Shown: piece after piece, positions 33,949 through 44,459 of the stretch
Layout of the letters: each line of letters starts with the position of its first letter
Position numbering within the stretch: position 1 is the stretch's first letter
NCBI GenBank assembly: GCA_022432975.1
Contig: CM039509.1
Span: 7,689,043 to 7,753,042, forward strand
Reading direction: 5' to 3'
Origin: Begonia masoniana
Lineage: Eukaryota; Streptophyta; Magnoliopsida; Cucurbitales; Begoniaceae
Length of the DNA: 64,000 nucleotides
The notes under the pieces: generated by a model
Databases searched by the model: none
What the model was told of the DNA's origin: nothing
What the model saw: the letters and a program-made list of their open reading frames with translations, nothing else
Translations under genes and position numbers: made by a program

Positions 33949-34615
33949 CTTGGAAAGACGAAACTCTTTTGCCTCGCTTCCATTGACAAGTCAGATGGTC
34001 GCGAACGCCGCCAATGTCCGCCCTTTTCGCCCAAGTTGGAGCCCTCGACCATCGTCGTTGCCGTCGCCTCCATTCCGATCAACCGACCCATCTGTTTTTC
34101 AACAAAATGGAATTGGGTCGTATTATGGATGCCCACCTCGGCCCAACAGATCCTTCAAGGCCCGTTGCCAAATTTGCCACAAAATGGGTCATTCTACACA
34201 GGCCTGTTACCACCGACTTAATCCGGCCTACAGACCTCCTGCACTAGCCCAACCTCAGTATCACCCAAACTTGTTTCCCTATCCAGCACCCCATCTAGCC
34301 CATCAACCTTATAACCCGCCCCAGCCCAATTTCCCCTACCCAGCACCCACCACCAAACCCACTTCACCAATCCATCTGAAGCCCAACCCCACCCCACACC
34401 TTTTATGCATCCCTTCTTCCTCAATTGGTGATGCTTCTCTTCAAAACTCCAGCGCCGGAATTTTGCCAACACCGACTCACGATTTCTCTATCTCGCCGAG
34501 GCTGATGGATTTCGGCGCCACCCATCACCTCGCATCCAATTTCCATCTACGAGCTTCCATCTTTTTGTCTAGTGAGAGCTCTCCAAGCTCAGTCTCCTTC
34601 CCCGGTTAAATACTC

Positions 34616-35615
34616 CTCCAAGTTTTGGCATTACAGATTAGGACACCCTTCACCAAATATTTTGCAGCGTGTGTTAAATTCATGTAATCTTCCTGTATCA
34701 AAGTCAAATAGGTCTCATGTCTGTATCTCTTGTTCGATGAGCAAATCTCATTGCTTACCTTTTCAAATTTCGAACTCATGAAATTTCTCCTTTTGACATT
34801 GTACACACTGACATTTGGGGTCCGTCCCCTATCAATTCTATTTTTGTGTACGCTACTTTGCTCTTTTTGTGAATGACTGTACTCGTTTTACTTGGTTTTT
34901 TTTGTTAAAATTAAAAAGTAACGTTTACAACATTTTTGCACATTTTCATAAACTTGTTCTTACTCAATTTGGAGTTCATATTAAAACGGTCCAATCTGAT
35001 TGGGTTGGAATATTCTAATCCCTTTCCACTTTTTTTTAAATTTATGGGTATCCATCATCGTATATCTTGCCCCTATACTTCTAATTAGAATGGTCAAGTT
35101 GAACGAAAAAATCGTCATGTTGTTGAAACTGGTCTAGCACTACTTTTTCATTCTTCAGTTCCTCAACATTTTTGGCCTTATGGCTTTGCCACGGCCACCT
35201 CACTGATAAATTTGCTACCTACTCCTGTTTTGAGAAACAAGTCTCCCTTTGAATGTGTGTTCAATTCTACTCCAGATTATTCCTCATTGCGTGTGCTTGG
35301 TCGTATGTGTTTTCCCTTACTTAGACCCTTTAACAAACACAAGTTATAGCTCCGGTCAGTTCCTTGTGTCTTCCTAGGTCCTAGCTCTAATCATAAAGGC
35401 TACATATGCTTAGATCACACTCTAACAAAATTTATATCTCTCGGCATGTATCCTTCGTGGATTCAAGTTTCTGGTTTTCCTCTATTTCCAAATCCAACAC
35501 CTTTTCCCCACCTTTCTCCTTTTCCATTCCTTTCATCTCCCCTTCCTACTCTTCCACACCTTCACTTCTAACAACACCAATCAATCAACCCTTTTTCCCA
35601 TCCTTATCATCCAAT
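34616..35615 (+). pseudogene. Copia-3 integrase region
   Basis: Frames with many stops spell FWHYRLGHPSP, CISCSMSKSHCLPF (zinc part), TDIWGP (near 34808) and TVQSDWVG, then ETGLALLFHSSVPQ-like sequence and SNKIYISRHVSF before a Ser/Pro-rich linker. At least six frame changes or stops. The TRIM insertion follows. Confidence 0.8.
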
Positions 35616-35803
35616 ACTTCTGTGATGACCTGGATGTGTAAGTATGTGTACGATGACTGTACGAACTGGAACCCGGATGGCGGTACGTCCGCGCGGGCGA
35701 ACCGTACGGTGACGGGTCGTCACAATCCCATATTGCTTGAGAAAGTATATGGAAATGAAACATATGTAAAGAGACCCTCCCAAGATAGTAAGACGTGTTT
35801 TGG

Positions 35804-35897
35804 AGCACAATTGGCAACGGATCCTATAAGAACTCCGAAGTTAAAAGTGCTTCGGCGAGAGTAGTACCAAGTTGGGTGACCGACTAGGAAGTCCTCG
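35804..35897 (+). ncRNA. 5S rRNA-like domain, Cassandra 5' LTR
   Basis: Aligns with plant 5S rRNA from about nucleotide 15 on: AGCAC...CGGATCC(T)ATAAGAACTCCG, then AGTTAAAAGTGCTT (box A region), GGCGAGAGTAGTACCA (intermediate element), TTGGGTGACCGACTAGGAAG (box C) and TCCTCG. The control-region boxes are largely kept, so RNA polymerase III recognition is conceivable. It is a fragment inside an LTR, not a true 5S gene. Confidence 0.85.
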
Positions 35898-36215
35898 CCA
35901 AACAAAGCCCTAAGGGGAGGATATTGGGCTACGACCCAATCCCCAGAGCGGACAATATCTTGCTGGGATAAGGGGTCGTTACAAATGGTATCAGAGCCTG
36001 TACCCAGCCAAAAATGTGGCCAACGAGGACGTTGGGCCCCCGAGAAGGGGTGATTATGATGACCCAAATGTGTAAGTATGTGTACGATGGCTGCACGAAC
36101 CGGAAGGTGATGGGTCGTAAAAAGGGGGTCGTTACAATCCCACATTGCTTGGGAAAGTATATGGAAATGAAACATATGTAAAGAGCCATTCCCAAGATAG
36201 TAAGACGCGTTTTGG

Positions 36216-36308
36216 AGCACAATTGGCAACGGATCCTATAAGAACTCCGAAGTTAAAAGTGCTTCGCGAGAGTAGTACCAGGTTGGGTGACCGACTGGGA
36301 AGTCCTCG
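36216..36308 (+). ncRNA. 5S rRNA-like domain, Cassandra 3' LTR
   Basis: Same domain as at 35804. It lacks one G in the intermediate element (GCTTCGCGAGAG versus GCTTCGGCGAGAG), while box C reads GGTTGGGTGACCGACTGGG, nearer to canonical 5S than the 5' copy. Confidence 0.85.
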
Positions 36309-36399
36309 CCAAACAAAGCCGTGAAAGGAGGATATTGGGCTATGGCCCAATCCCTAGAGAGGACAATATCTTATTAGGAAAATGGGTCATTACAACTTC

Positions 36400-36968
36400 C
36401 TATACTCAACCCTCCCCTCCCACCTCTCCACTCAACATTCCCATCCCCACCCCTCGCCAACTTCCAAGGAAAGATCACCCCATGAGAACCTGAGCAAAAG
36501 ACGGTATTGTTTGACCTAAAGCCTTCTCCATTGACACCTCAACCGAGTCTAAAATGTTCCTCCAAGCCTCCAAACACCCGTAATGGTTGGCTGTCATGCA
36601 TGATGAAGTATTAGTTTTACATGTCACAAATACCTGGACTCTAGTTCCACATCCCCTATGAGCAAAAATTATCGTTGTAAATGGGTGTTCAAGACTAAAC
36701 TTCACTCAGATGGTACCATCAGTAGGTACAAGGCTCGGCTTGTAGCCAAAGGGTAAGATCAGACAGAAGGAATAGATTATGAAGAGACTTTTAGCCTGGT
36801 GGTAAAACTAACCTCGGTACGCACAGTCTTATCCTTAGCAGTATTTTCCAAATGGAGTATCAGACAGCTTGACATTAGCAACACCTTCTTGCATGATGAC
36901 TTAACCGAGACAGTTTTCATGCAGCAACCTCATAGTTTCATCAGTCCATCTCATCCCTCGGCTGTATG
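36400..36968 (+). pseudogene. Copia-3 reverse transcriptase, N-terminal part
   Basis: Mixed-frame remnants of NTWTLVPHP, CKWVFKTKL-like, KARLVAKG-like and QLDISNTFLHDDLTETVFMQ. At least five stops. Interrupted at 36969 by Gypsy-B, target GTATG; it resumes at 48157. Confidence 0.8.
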
Positions 36969-37940
36969 TGTAAAATCCGCCAAATTTTAGTGGTTGTAAA
37001 AATTTGGATAAATTTTTCGCGTAATTTAAAGTGTAAATTTTGAGATCAATTTCGCTAATTTTCGGGAAAGGATTGAAGTCGTATAACTTGAAAACTTTAA
37101 ATGGTTTTATTATAAATTAAATAAAAGAATTAAATAGATTAAATATAAAATAAAATAATAAAATAAATAAAATAAATAAAAGTTTTATAATATTTTTTTT
37201 TAAAACAATCAGGTTTTCTTTGAAAACCTTATTGTTTCTTTTGGTTGTCGGCAGAGTACCAGAAGAGAGAGAGAGAGAAAAGGAGAGAGAGAGAGCTGCG
37301 CGAGGGAGAGAGAGCTGACGCTGGAACGACCTCCGTTCGGTGCAATTTTGGTGTCAAAACGTTCGTCTCGAAGAGTAGATCAACGTTTGTGAAGGGCATT
37401 TTCAAAGGGATCGACTCGAAAAGTGGTTAGAAACGCGTTGGAAACGAAATTTGGCGAAAAACAGATTCAGAGGATTTTGCTGATTTGGAAGCAATTCCTG
37501 AGGAGCCACGGTTTACCGAGGATAGGAGCACTCGCCGTAGGGGTATGGATTATTATACTTTCTGCGTTATACCTAGCCTTGCATGCACGTATATTATTTT
37601 GCTGGGATACCACTAGTATTGATGTCGGCATTTTTATTGGCATAATTATTTTGCATATTATGGCACGTATACTTTTTGACCGATTCCTACTGCCTATTGG
37701 ATTTTAATGCCATGTTTGACTTGCTTTTGCCGACGGGCTGTATTTGGGATTTTTCATGAGATTGGTCATGTTTGGCATAGAGATGGTTTTATACATGCAT
37801 TTGATTTGATTCATGCATTGGATTTCTGCTGTGCCATTTGGAGTTTGATACTGGAGATAATCGTCTGGCACTCTTAGCGGGGTCCAGCTAAGAGTATCAA
37901 GGGTTTTGCCCAGTGGTTGTGGTACTCCCCACATTTGTTT

Positions 37941-40586
37941 TGTAACGTCCCTAACACTGTACTCTTAATTTTGCTGCCTTATTATTATTTTTCACTTTCC
38001 TCAAATAAACCTTAAAATGTTAAGCGGAATTGAAATTGTTAAAATCGTTCGGAACTATTTTCAAATCCATTTAGATAACTTAGAAAACACTTAACTGAAA
38101 ACTCTTAAAATACAAGTTAAAACAATTATAAAAACAATTTAAAACAATAAAAAACCATTGGCCAATGCTTGGAGGGACAAAAGGGACATTTGTCCCAAAA
38201 AGGTGAGGGGCGATCGATCGCCCAAAACAGGCGTTCGATCGCCACCACAAAAATATGGAGGGGCGAATGATCACCCCTCACTGTGGCGATCAATCGCCAC
38301 ACTCCCTGGAAAATCCAGGGAGTGGCGACCATAAGGGGGCGATCGATCACCCCTTTATGGGTGATCGATCGCCACACTCCCTGGAAATCTTCCAAGGAGT
38401 GGCGACAATTCCTCCCTCCTTTCTTTCTTCCCCAGTACGTTTTCAATTCTATATTTCCTTCTACAACTTCAACATAGCAACTACTTCCAACCTTACTCAA
38501 CTTTACTAACAAACACCATAAAAGATCATAACATAAACTCACTCATAATCTCATCCGTTTCCCAAAATAGGCGACTCGAAACATAATTAGAACATAAACA
38601 ATTTCATGAAAACAAACCGCGTGGTTTCGTTTAAAAGTTTAACTATATAATACCTCATGTTTTAAATCACTAACAATTCCAATGAAAACCTTCCAAAAGC
38701 AGTTTATAAAATAGGTTTCTAAAACGTTTTCAACCTCAAAACATAAACCTATCAACTATCCAGATTACCAAACATCCTATCATGTTCTACCAGTACAATA
38801 TTTCACCTAACATTTTCTATCCCAAAACAACCCAAAATACCTCTATACGTCCCCACGGGTCATGAACGCCTCGACTGTGCCAACACACCACCGCGAGCCG
38901 TCCTCCGTCAACTGCATCACTCCTCGGGTGGAGGGACCTCATCCTCACCTATATCCTGATCAGCTACACCATACAGACAATCTATGAGCTAAAGGCTCAG
39001 TAAGTTTCGTAAGTGCAATGCATGCTGTGCGTATGAGTTTCAGAAATCATGCAACATTTTCTTATCATTACGTCGCAGACATATTGTCACCGAGATATCA
39101 GCCCGCTAAATGGAAAGGATTCATCCCGCGGTCGGACAACCCTTTCTATCTAGCGGAGGGGGGTACATGCTCACACAAACAACAGCCATGTCTGAGCCCC
39201 ACCTCGCGTGACCAGATAACAGATTACGTAGATTCATTTAGTTCAGGCGATGTGGTATTGTGACAGATCCCTTTGTGCCTACACAATAGATCAATAGCCC
39301 ATTTTCAGGCCACATCTCTTTTCATGAAAACATCGTGCGGAAGTTCATTTTCTATGCTCTTTTAAAAACCATGATGCATGAACACGTGCATAACATAACA
39401 TTCAACATATATACCATCAAGACAATAAAAAGCGTAATCTATATTCTACATATGTACCATCAAGACAATAAAAAGGTATAACCTATAAAAGAACTAATTT
39501 TAACTACCCCGTAAAAGCATATAAACAAACAATTCACCAAACTCCTCGAGACGACATCGATGTACGGTGTAGGCCAATCGGCCAAAGTAAGTCACGAGAA
39601 CTTACCTGTCGTCCGTAGCGCACTGAGCTCCTTCCTCGAGCCTTGTTCACCTAAGGCTATTTCACAACAATCGTCGTTAAAACGAGCTTAAACCGTTTAA
39701 CGTCCAAATTTAACGAAACTTTAACTAAAGAAACTTTCCAAAAATTCTAACTTAACTCTTTGAGACATTTTATCGAGCAATTCATGCTCGTGAACTCCTA
39801 AACTCCATTGACGGAAATTTTCCAAACCTCAAATATCCGTTTTTCAACCTAAACGCCCTGTACACTCTAGATTTCGTCCAATAACGTTTAATACGTTCAA
39901 TATACTCACTAATAAAACAAACCTATGAATTTCAAACCCTAATTCGCATTTTTCACAAAACCCTAAATGAAACCCTAACCGTTAAACGCTCCGAAAACTA
40001 CGAATAATCTTTCTAAAACCATCAAATCTTACCTAGAATCGAGTTTGAGGTAGGAAACATGAAGAACGGAGGACGAACGGAGGAGAAACGATCGTCGGAA
40101 ATTGAGTCGCCGTGAGGGAATCACCGGAGGAGGAAGATCGCAGAGGAGAAAAGGCGTGGAGTGCTGGAGAAGAAGAAGGAATATGTTTTTAATTAAAATT
40201 TTGACCTTGCAAATTACCATTTTGCCCTTCCTTTGATTTTCTATTTGTTTCGTCCTTAGTTTCGTTAATTAACTAACGATTTGGCTTCTCCAAATTTCCT
40301 TAATTCACCAATGACTCCAACTCATTACCAGAGTTCTTTTAAAACTATCCGTTCGCAAATCGGAACTCGTTTACTATTTTTACTAAAACATCCTTTATAT
40401 TACGATAAACATAATTCTCGTAAAATTAGCGTTTAACTCCTAAAATTCCCGAAATTTTCTTAAAATATTTATTAATTATTAGGATCGTAATGACTCTTTC
40501 TTTTCACAAAACTGACTTAATTTAATATATTAACAAAAATGCCATTTATATTAAAATATTAATATTCTGTAAAGCCGGGTGTTACA
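37941..40586 (-). mobile_element. Solo LTR-3, Ty3/gypsy
   Basis: 2646 bp, TGTAACGTCC...GGGTGTTACA, with TSD TGTTT at 37936-37940 and 40587-40591. The 3' LTR of Gypsy-B shows the uninterrupted site (CATTTGTTTGGATAG). On the minus strand it starts TGTAACACCC, like Gypsy-C, and carries ACAGGTAAGT...GGCCTACACC. It therefore lies in reverse. No coding region. Confidence 0.93.
38205..38405. repeat. GATCGATC palindrome cluster in LTR-3
   Basis: GCGATCGATCGCC-type motifs recur at least five times with spacer ACTCCCTGG-AAAAT-CCAGGGAGT, a perfect 9-bp hairpin, and an imperfect second copy. It lies near the sense 3' end of the LTR. Confidence 0.88.
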
Positions 40587-41639
40587 TGTTTGGATAGGGT
40601 ACGTCCCCTGAGAATAGGCGGAATGTAGGGTACGCCCACTGAGAATAGGTGGAATGGGCTCGGAGACATGCTCGCCTAGTTACCCGACCTGGCCAGTGTC
40701 TGTTCGTTGCTACCCCCAGTATGATAAGTCCACCGTGTGGTCCCCTTGGTCCCAGGGTTGAGTGGTTCGTCCCCCCTGGTGTGCCCTAGCGCGTGTGTCC
40801 CGGTGGCCTAGGGCTGAGTGGTTCGTCCCTCCTGGTAGTTGACTTTTCTCTTCTCCCTATGAGGCCCTGCCTGGTGTTATCGCGGCCTTTCTGTGTTGGT
40901 GTGGTTTGGAGGATCCGTGAGTGACCTCCCTTTTCACTGTACACCCGGCTACATATTTTTATGATAGTATTGTTGATGTGGGCCTATGTTCACTATATAT
41001 ACTTATTTTATCGTTAGCCCCATCAACCGTTTTAAATGGATAATAGGAAGAGAAATTAATAACATTGAAACTGGTTTTGATATTTAAAATGTGCATTGAT
41101 TTTGATAGGGCATGCATCCTTTGAGTGGTAGGTATAACATCACATACTAAGTTTGTCACTCACCCCAATGACTCCCCCTCTACAGGTAAAGGAAGGAAGG
41201 CTAGGAAGTGAGCTCCGTCGTATTGGATTTTTTTTGCCTAGAGTCTCACCTTTTATTTCCTGCAGCTTTGTGTATGTAAGACATTCGAGATTGTACTTTA
41301 TTTTGGCATGTAATTATTCTCATTTATCTTGTATATCTACGATTGTTTGTACTCTCTTATATTTGTTGCTTCGAGGAGGTCCTGGATCAGTGCTAAACTT
41401 CCGCATTTAGCCTTAGGTTAGACGGTGGACCTCTCCGAGGTTGATCGTTTAACCTGGCATTTCTGTTAGGCCCGCTCACGGGTTGTGACAGAAATTTTTG
41501 GTATCAGAGCACAAGGTTCAATGACCTCTTAGTGACAAATGTTTGAGATCAAGTATGAGCAGTTAGTAGGATACGTGGAAAGGATGATTGATGAAAAATG
41601 CTAATGTGGTACAATCTCATGTTTTGCAGAAGAGTCACG

Positions 41640-42785
41640 ATGCCACAAAGGAGAAGAGTTCCTCGTACCCCCGATCAGGACCCTAGCACCATGTCTTCTA
41701 TATTGGAGGCTTTGCGGAACCTGGTGAGCGGTGCCCATGCTCCTGCTTCTACCCCTGATCCCACCCCTGCTTCGACGACCACCTGAGGGGTACACTTTCG
41801 CGAGTTCAACCAACTCAACCCTCCAACCTTTGTGGGGGGCACTGATACAGCGGAGGCTGAGAACTGGCTTGAGGTTATGGAGCTTAACTTTGAGACTCTC
41901 CAGATGCCGGTTGAGTCTAGAGTTTCTATAGCTGCTTATTTTCTGAGGGAGGCAGCTAGGCATTGGTGAAAGGCCATCCGCAGTCAGTGTAATGTCGAGT
42001 CTATGGGATGGACTGAGTTTACTTCTCTGTTTCGTAGCTAGTTCAGCAGCAGAGAGTATAGGGGTATGATGACTAGAGCATACTACGAGCTGGTACAGGG
42101 ATCTATGTATGTGACCGATTATTATAATTGTTTTGTTCACTTGTTGCCATATTCTAGAGGGGTCAGTGTGGAGGCCTAGGTTATTAAATTTGTTCAGGGC
42201 TTAAATTTTGGTATCAAGCGAATTGTTGCTGTGAACCAGTATGACAGCTTGCTTGGGGCTTATGAGGCCGCCCTGAGGATAGAAAGGTTGTGCAGCTCGG
42301 GTGATAGCACCTCTCAGCATGGATCAGACCGTCGATCCTCAGGGAGGAAGATGACTAGAAGTGGTCAGCGACAGGTGTCAGATCAGGGTGTCAGTGCTAG
42401 TCGCTCTTCTGGATCTAGTGGCGGATCGTCAGGGAGCAGCAGGTACTCCCCTTATTCCTACCATACTTATGGCCAGCCGGGTCATTTTAGGAGGGAATGT
42501 CCGCTGAACCAACTTCAGGGGCAGCAGCCGCGTCACTGTTTTCATGTTCCCGCAGCTACTGAGTCATTCTCCCCTCCGAGGCAGCAGCCACGACACTCCT
42601 TTCATATTCTAGCTACTGAGTCATTCTCCCCTTCGGGCAAGCATCGGGGACAGACCCGATCCCCTTTTTAGCAGACTCAGTTTCAGACACCCCAGCACCG
42701 AGCAGAGGATAGGCTTGTCATTGATACTCCCTATCAACCGATTGGGCAGCTCTTTGCTAGTGGTTCACCTCCTGTTCAGCAGCAA
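41640..42785 (+). pseudogene. Gypsy-B gag
   Basis: From ATG 41640 (MPQRRRVPRTPDQDP). Conserved gag sequence FREFNQLNPPTFVGGTD, AENWLEVME and IAAYFLREAARHW is cut by stops at 41784, 41967, 42039, 42177 and 42669. Each fits CGA to TGA, TGG to TGA or CAG to TAG. The zinc knuckle near 42460-42500 reads YHTYGQPGHFRREC: both leading Cys are Tyr (TAC, TAT), again G-to-A changes, so nucleic-acid binding would be lost. Confidence 0.9.
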
Positions 42786-44459
42786 ATGACAGGTGGATTT
42801 CGTGGATCTTCCACCAGAGCCGGCGGCCGTGGTCGTGATTATAAGGGCAAGGGAGTTGCTGGTCAGTCATATGCAGTGGACCAGGCCGATTATTTTCCTG
42901 TGCCAGACCAGCCTGCAGTTGTGGATGGTACGATTATGATCTTCCATACTTTTGCTCAGGTTTTATTTGATACTGGGGCATCGCATTCGTTTATTTCTGC
43001 TGATTTTGCTGAGGTGTTGGGTTTGGCCATCGAAGAGATGGAAACCCTTTTATTTTTGAATACTCCGCTGGGTGACAGGAGTGGAGTTGCATATATCTGC
43101 AGATCAATTTGTGTGGTGATCGACGACTGCAAGTTTTCAGCCGATCTTATTGTCCTGCCTTTGAGGCAGTTTGACGTCATTCTGGGTTGTGATTGGCTGA
43201 TGAAATATCATGCGATTGTTGATTGCCACTTGAGGCGGGTCACAGTTACCTCGAAGTCCGGCAGGGTTGTTGCCTACCATCAAGGTCCTTGTATGGGGAT
43301 TGTGGACTCCATGTTTCAGGTATGTTTGCGAGGCAGGAGTGGATTAGAACAATATGGGGGACTTTGGTCGATGGACCTAGACCTTGAGACCGCGATACAG
43401 GAGATTGATGTCTCAGTCGTCAGGGAGTACGATGACGTCTTTCCTGATGAGCTACCGGGTTTACCTCCAGATAGAGAGATTGAGTTTGGTATCGATCTCA
43501 TTTCAGGGGCTACTCCAGTTTCTATACCTGCCAACAGGATGTCACCCGCTGAATTAGTTGAACTGCGTAAGCAGTTAGATGATCTGCAGAGCAGAGGATT
43601 TATCAGGGAGAGTGTGTCGCCCTGGGGCTCTCCCGTTTTATTTGCTAAAAAGGCAGATGGATTGTTGAGGTTGTGTGTTGATTATTGGAGGTTGAACAGG
43701 GTTACTGTTAAGAACAAGTACCCGCTTCCACGTATTGACGACCTCTTTGATCAGCTCGGTGGTTCACAATATTTTTCGAAGATTGATTTGAGGACAGGGT
43801 ATCATCAGGTGAAGATTCGAGAAGAGGATATACCTAAGACTGCTTTCCGGACCAGATATGGAGTTTTTGAGTTCTTGGTCTTACCGTTCGGGCTTACAAA
43901 TGCCCCAGCGGTGTTTATGGATCTTATGAACAGGATCTTCCGGCCCTATCTGGATCGGTTTGTGGTAGTCTTCATTGATGACGTCCTGATTTATTCGAAG
44001 ACTTGTCGTGAACATCGTGAGCATCTCCGCATTGTTCTACAGGCCTTGAGGGAGTATCAGTTATATGCGAAGCGCAGCAAATGTGCTTTCTGGCCTTCTG
44101 AGGTGAAGTTCTTGGGCCATATCGTTTCGCGGGATGGTATTTCTGTTGATCCTGCGAAGGTTGAGGCCGTAGTGAACTGGCCACCACCCAGGAACGTCTC
44201 GGAGATTCGTAGCTTCCTCGGGTTAGCTAGATATTATCGGCGCTTTATACAAAATTTCTCTTCTATTGCCGCACCGCTTACCAAACTCACTCGCAAGGAT
44301 GTTCGGTTTGTTTGGGATGTCGACTGTCAGGATGCCTTTGAAGAATTGAAGCGAAGGTTGACCAGTGCCCCTATTCTGACAGTTCCTGATGGGAACCTTC
44401 CCTATGCTGTGTATACCGACGCCTCCGGGGTTGGTTTGGGATGTGTATTGATGCAGTAG
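42786..44459 (+). pseudogene. Gypsy-B protease and reverse transcriptase
   Basis: 557 codons without a break. The aspartic protease [11 protein letters not shown] (about residue 60) is intact. RT runs from [12 protein letters not shown] through [12 protein letters not shown] and the catalytic [11 protein letters not shown] (about residues 390-400) to the thumb and the start of RNase H ([13 protein letters not shown]). It ends at a TAG (44457) where Gln is expected, just before [11 protein letters not shown]. All visible catalytic residues are retained. The ATG at 42786 is internal to the original polyprotein. Confidence 0.93.

Larger units (their letters stand above)
31272..34615 (+). pseudogene. 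Copia-3 gag and protease, split by solo LTR-2
   Basis: Starts at ATG 31272 (MTSSSSTIPS, like Copia-1). LIWKTQ-type codons are now TAG twice near 31395-31410. The gag domain runs from 31452 to 31916, with a frameshift near 31765. The insertion at 31922 is precise: coding resumes at 33949 in RLERRNSFASL. The zinc knuckle CQICHKMGHSTQACY is near 34170. The protease active site reads DFGAT instead of DSGAT (TCC to TTC class change). The frame ends near 34609. Confidence 0.87.
35621..36394 (+). mobile_element. Cassandra-type TRIM retrotransposon
   Basis: 774 bp with TSD ACTTC at 35616-35620 and 36395-36399. The 5' LTR is 35621-35983 (TGTGATGACC...GGTCGTTACA), the primer site TGGTATCAGAGCC is at 35986-35998, then only about 55 bp of internal DNA with a GAGAAGGGG purine tract, and the 3' LTR at 36055-36394 (TATGATGACC...GGTCATTACA). 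Both LTRs carry a 5S rRNA-like domain, the hallmark of Cassandra. It encodes no protein and depends on other elements for transposition. It lies between the integrase and RT of Copia-3. Confidence 0.93.
36969..41490 (+). repeat. Gypsy-B 5' LTR (holds solo LTR-3)
   Basis: Outer parts 36969-37940 and 40587-41490 match the 3' LTR. They include a GA tract near 37265-37310 and a duplicated TGAGAATAGG(C/T)GGAAT near 40605-40650. It keeps a roughly 57-bp GAGTGGTTCGTCC-bounded segment that the 3' LTR lacks. Confidence 0.92.

Noticed and set aside
35720..36229. Minus-strand open frame of 169 codons
   Set aside because: It is the antisense of the Cassandra LTRs, and two related frames come from the two LTR copies.
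35804..36308. True 5S rRNA genes
   Set aside because: Only partial and diverged, in two copies exactly within TRIM LTRs; Cassandra explains them.
37423..37707. 94-codon hydrophobic protein in the Gypsy-B LTRs (also 46793-47077)
   Set aside because: Conservation in both places only reflects LTR identity, it begins at GTG with no ATG, and it matches no family I know.
42786..44459. Functional Gypsy-B pol
   Set aside because: The 557-codon frame is intact, but gag, RNase H, integrase and the chromodomain all have stops, so the element cannot be autonomous.
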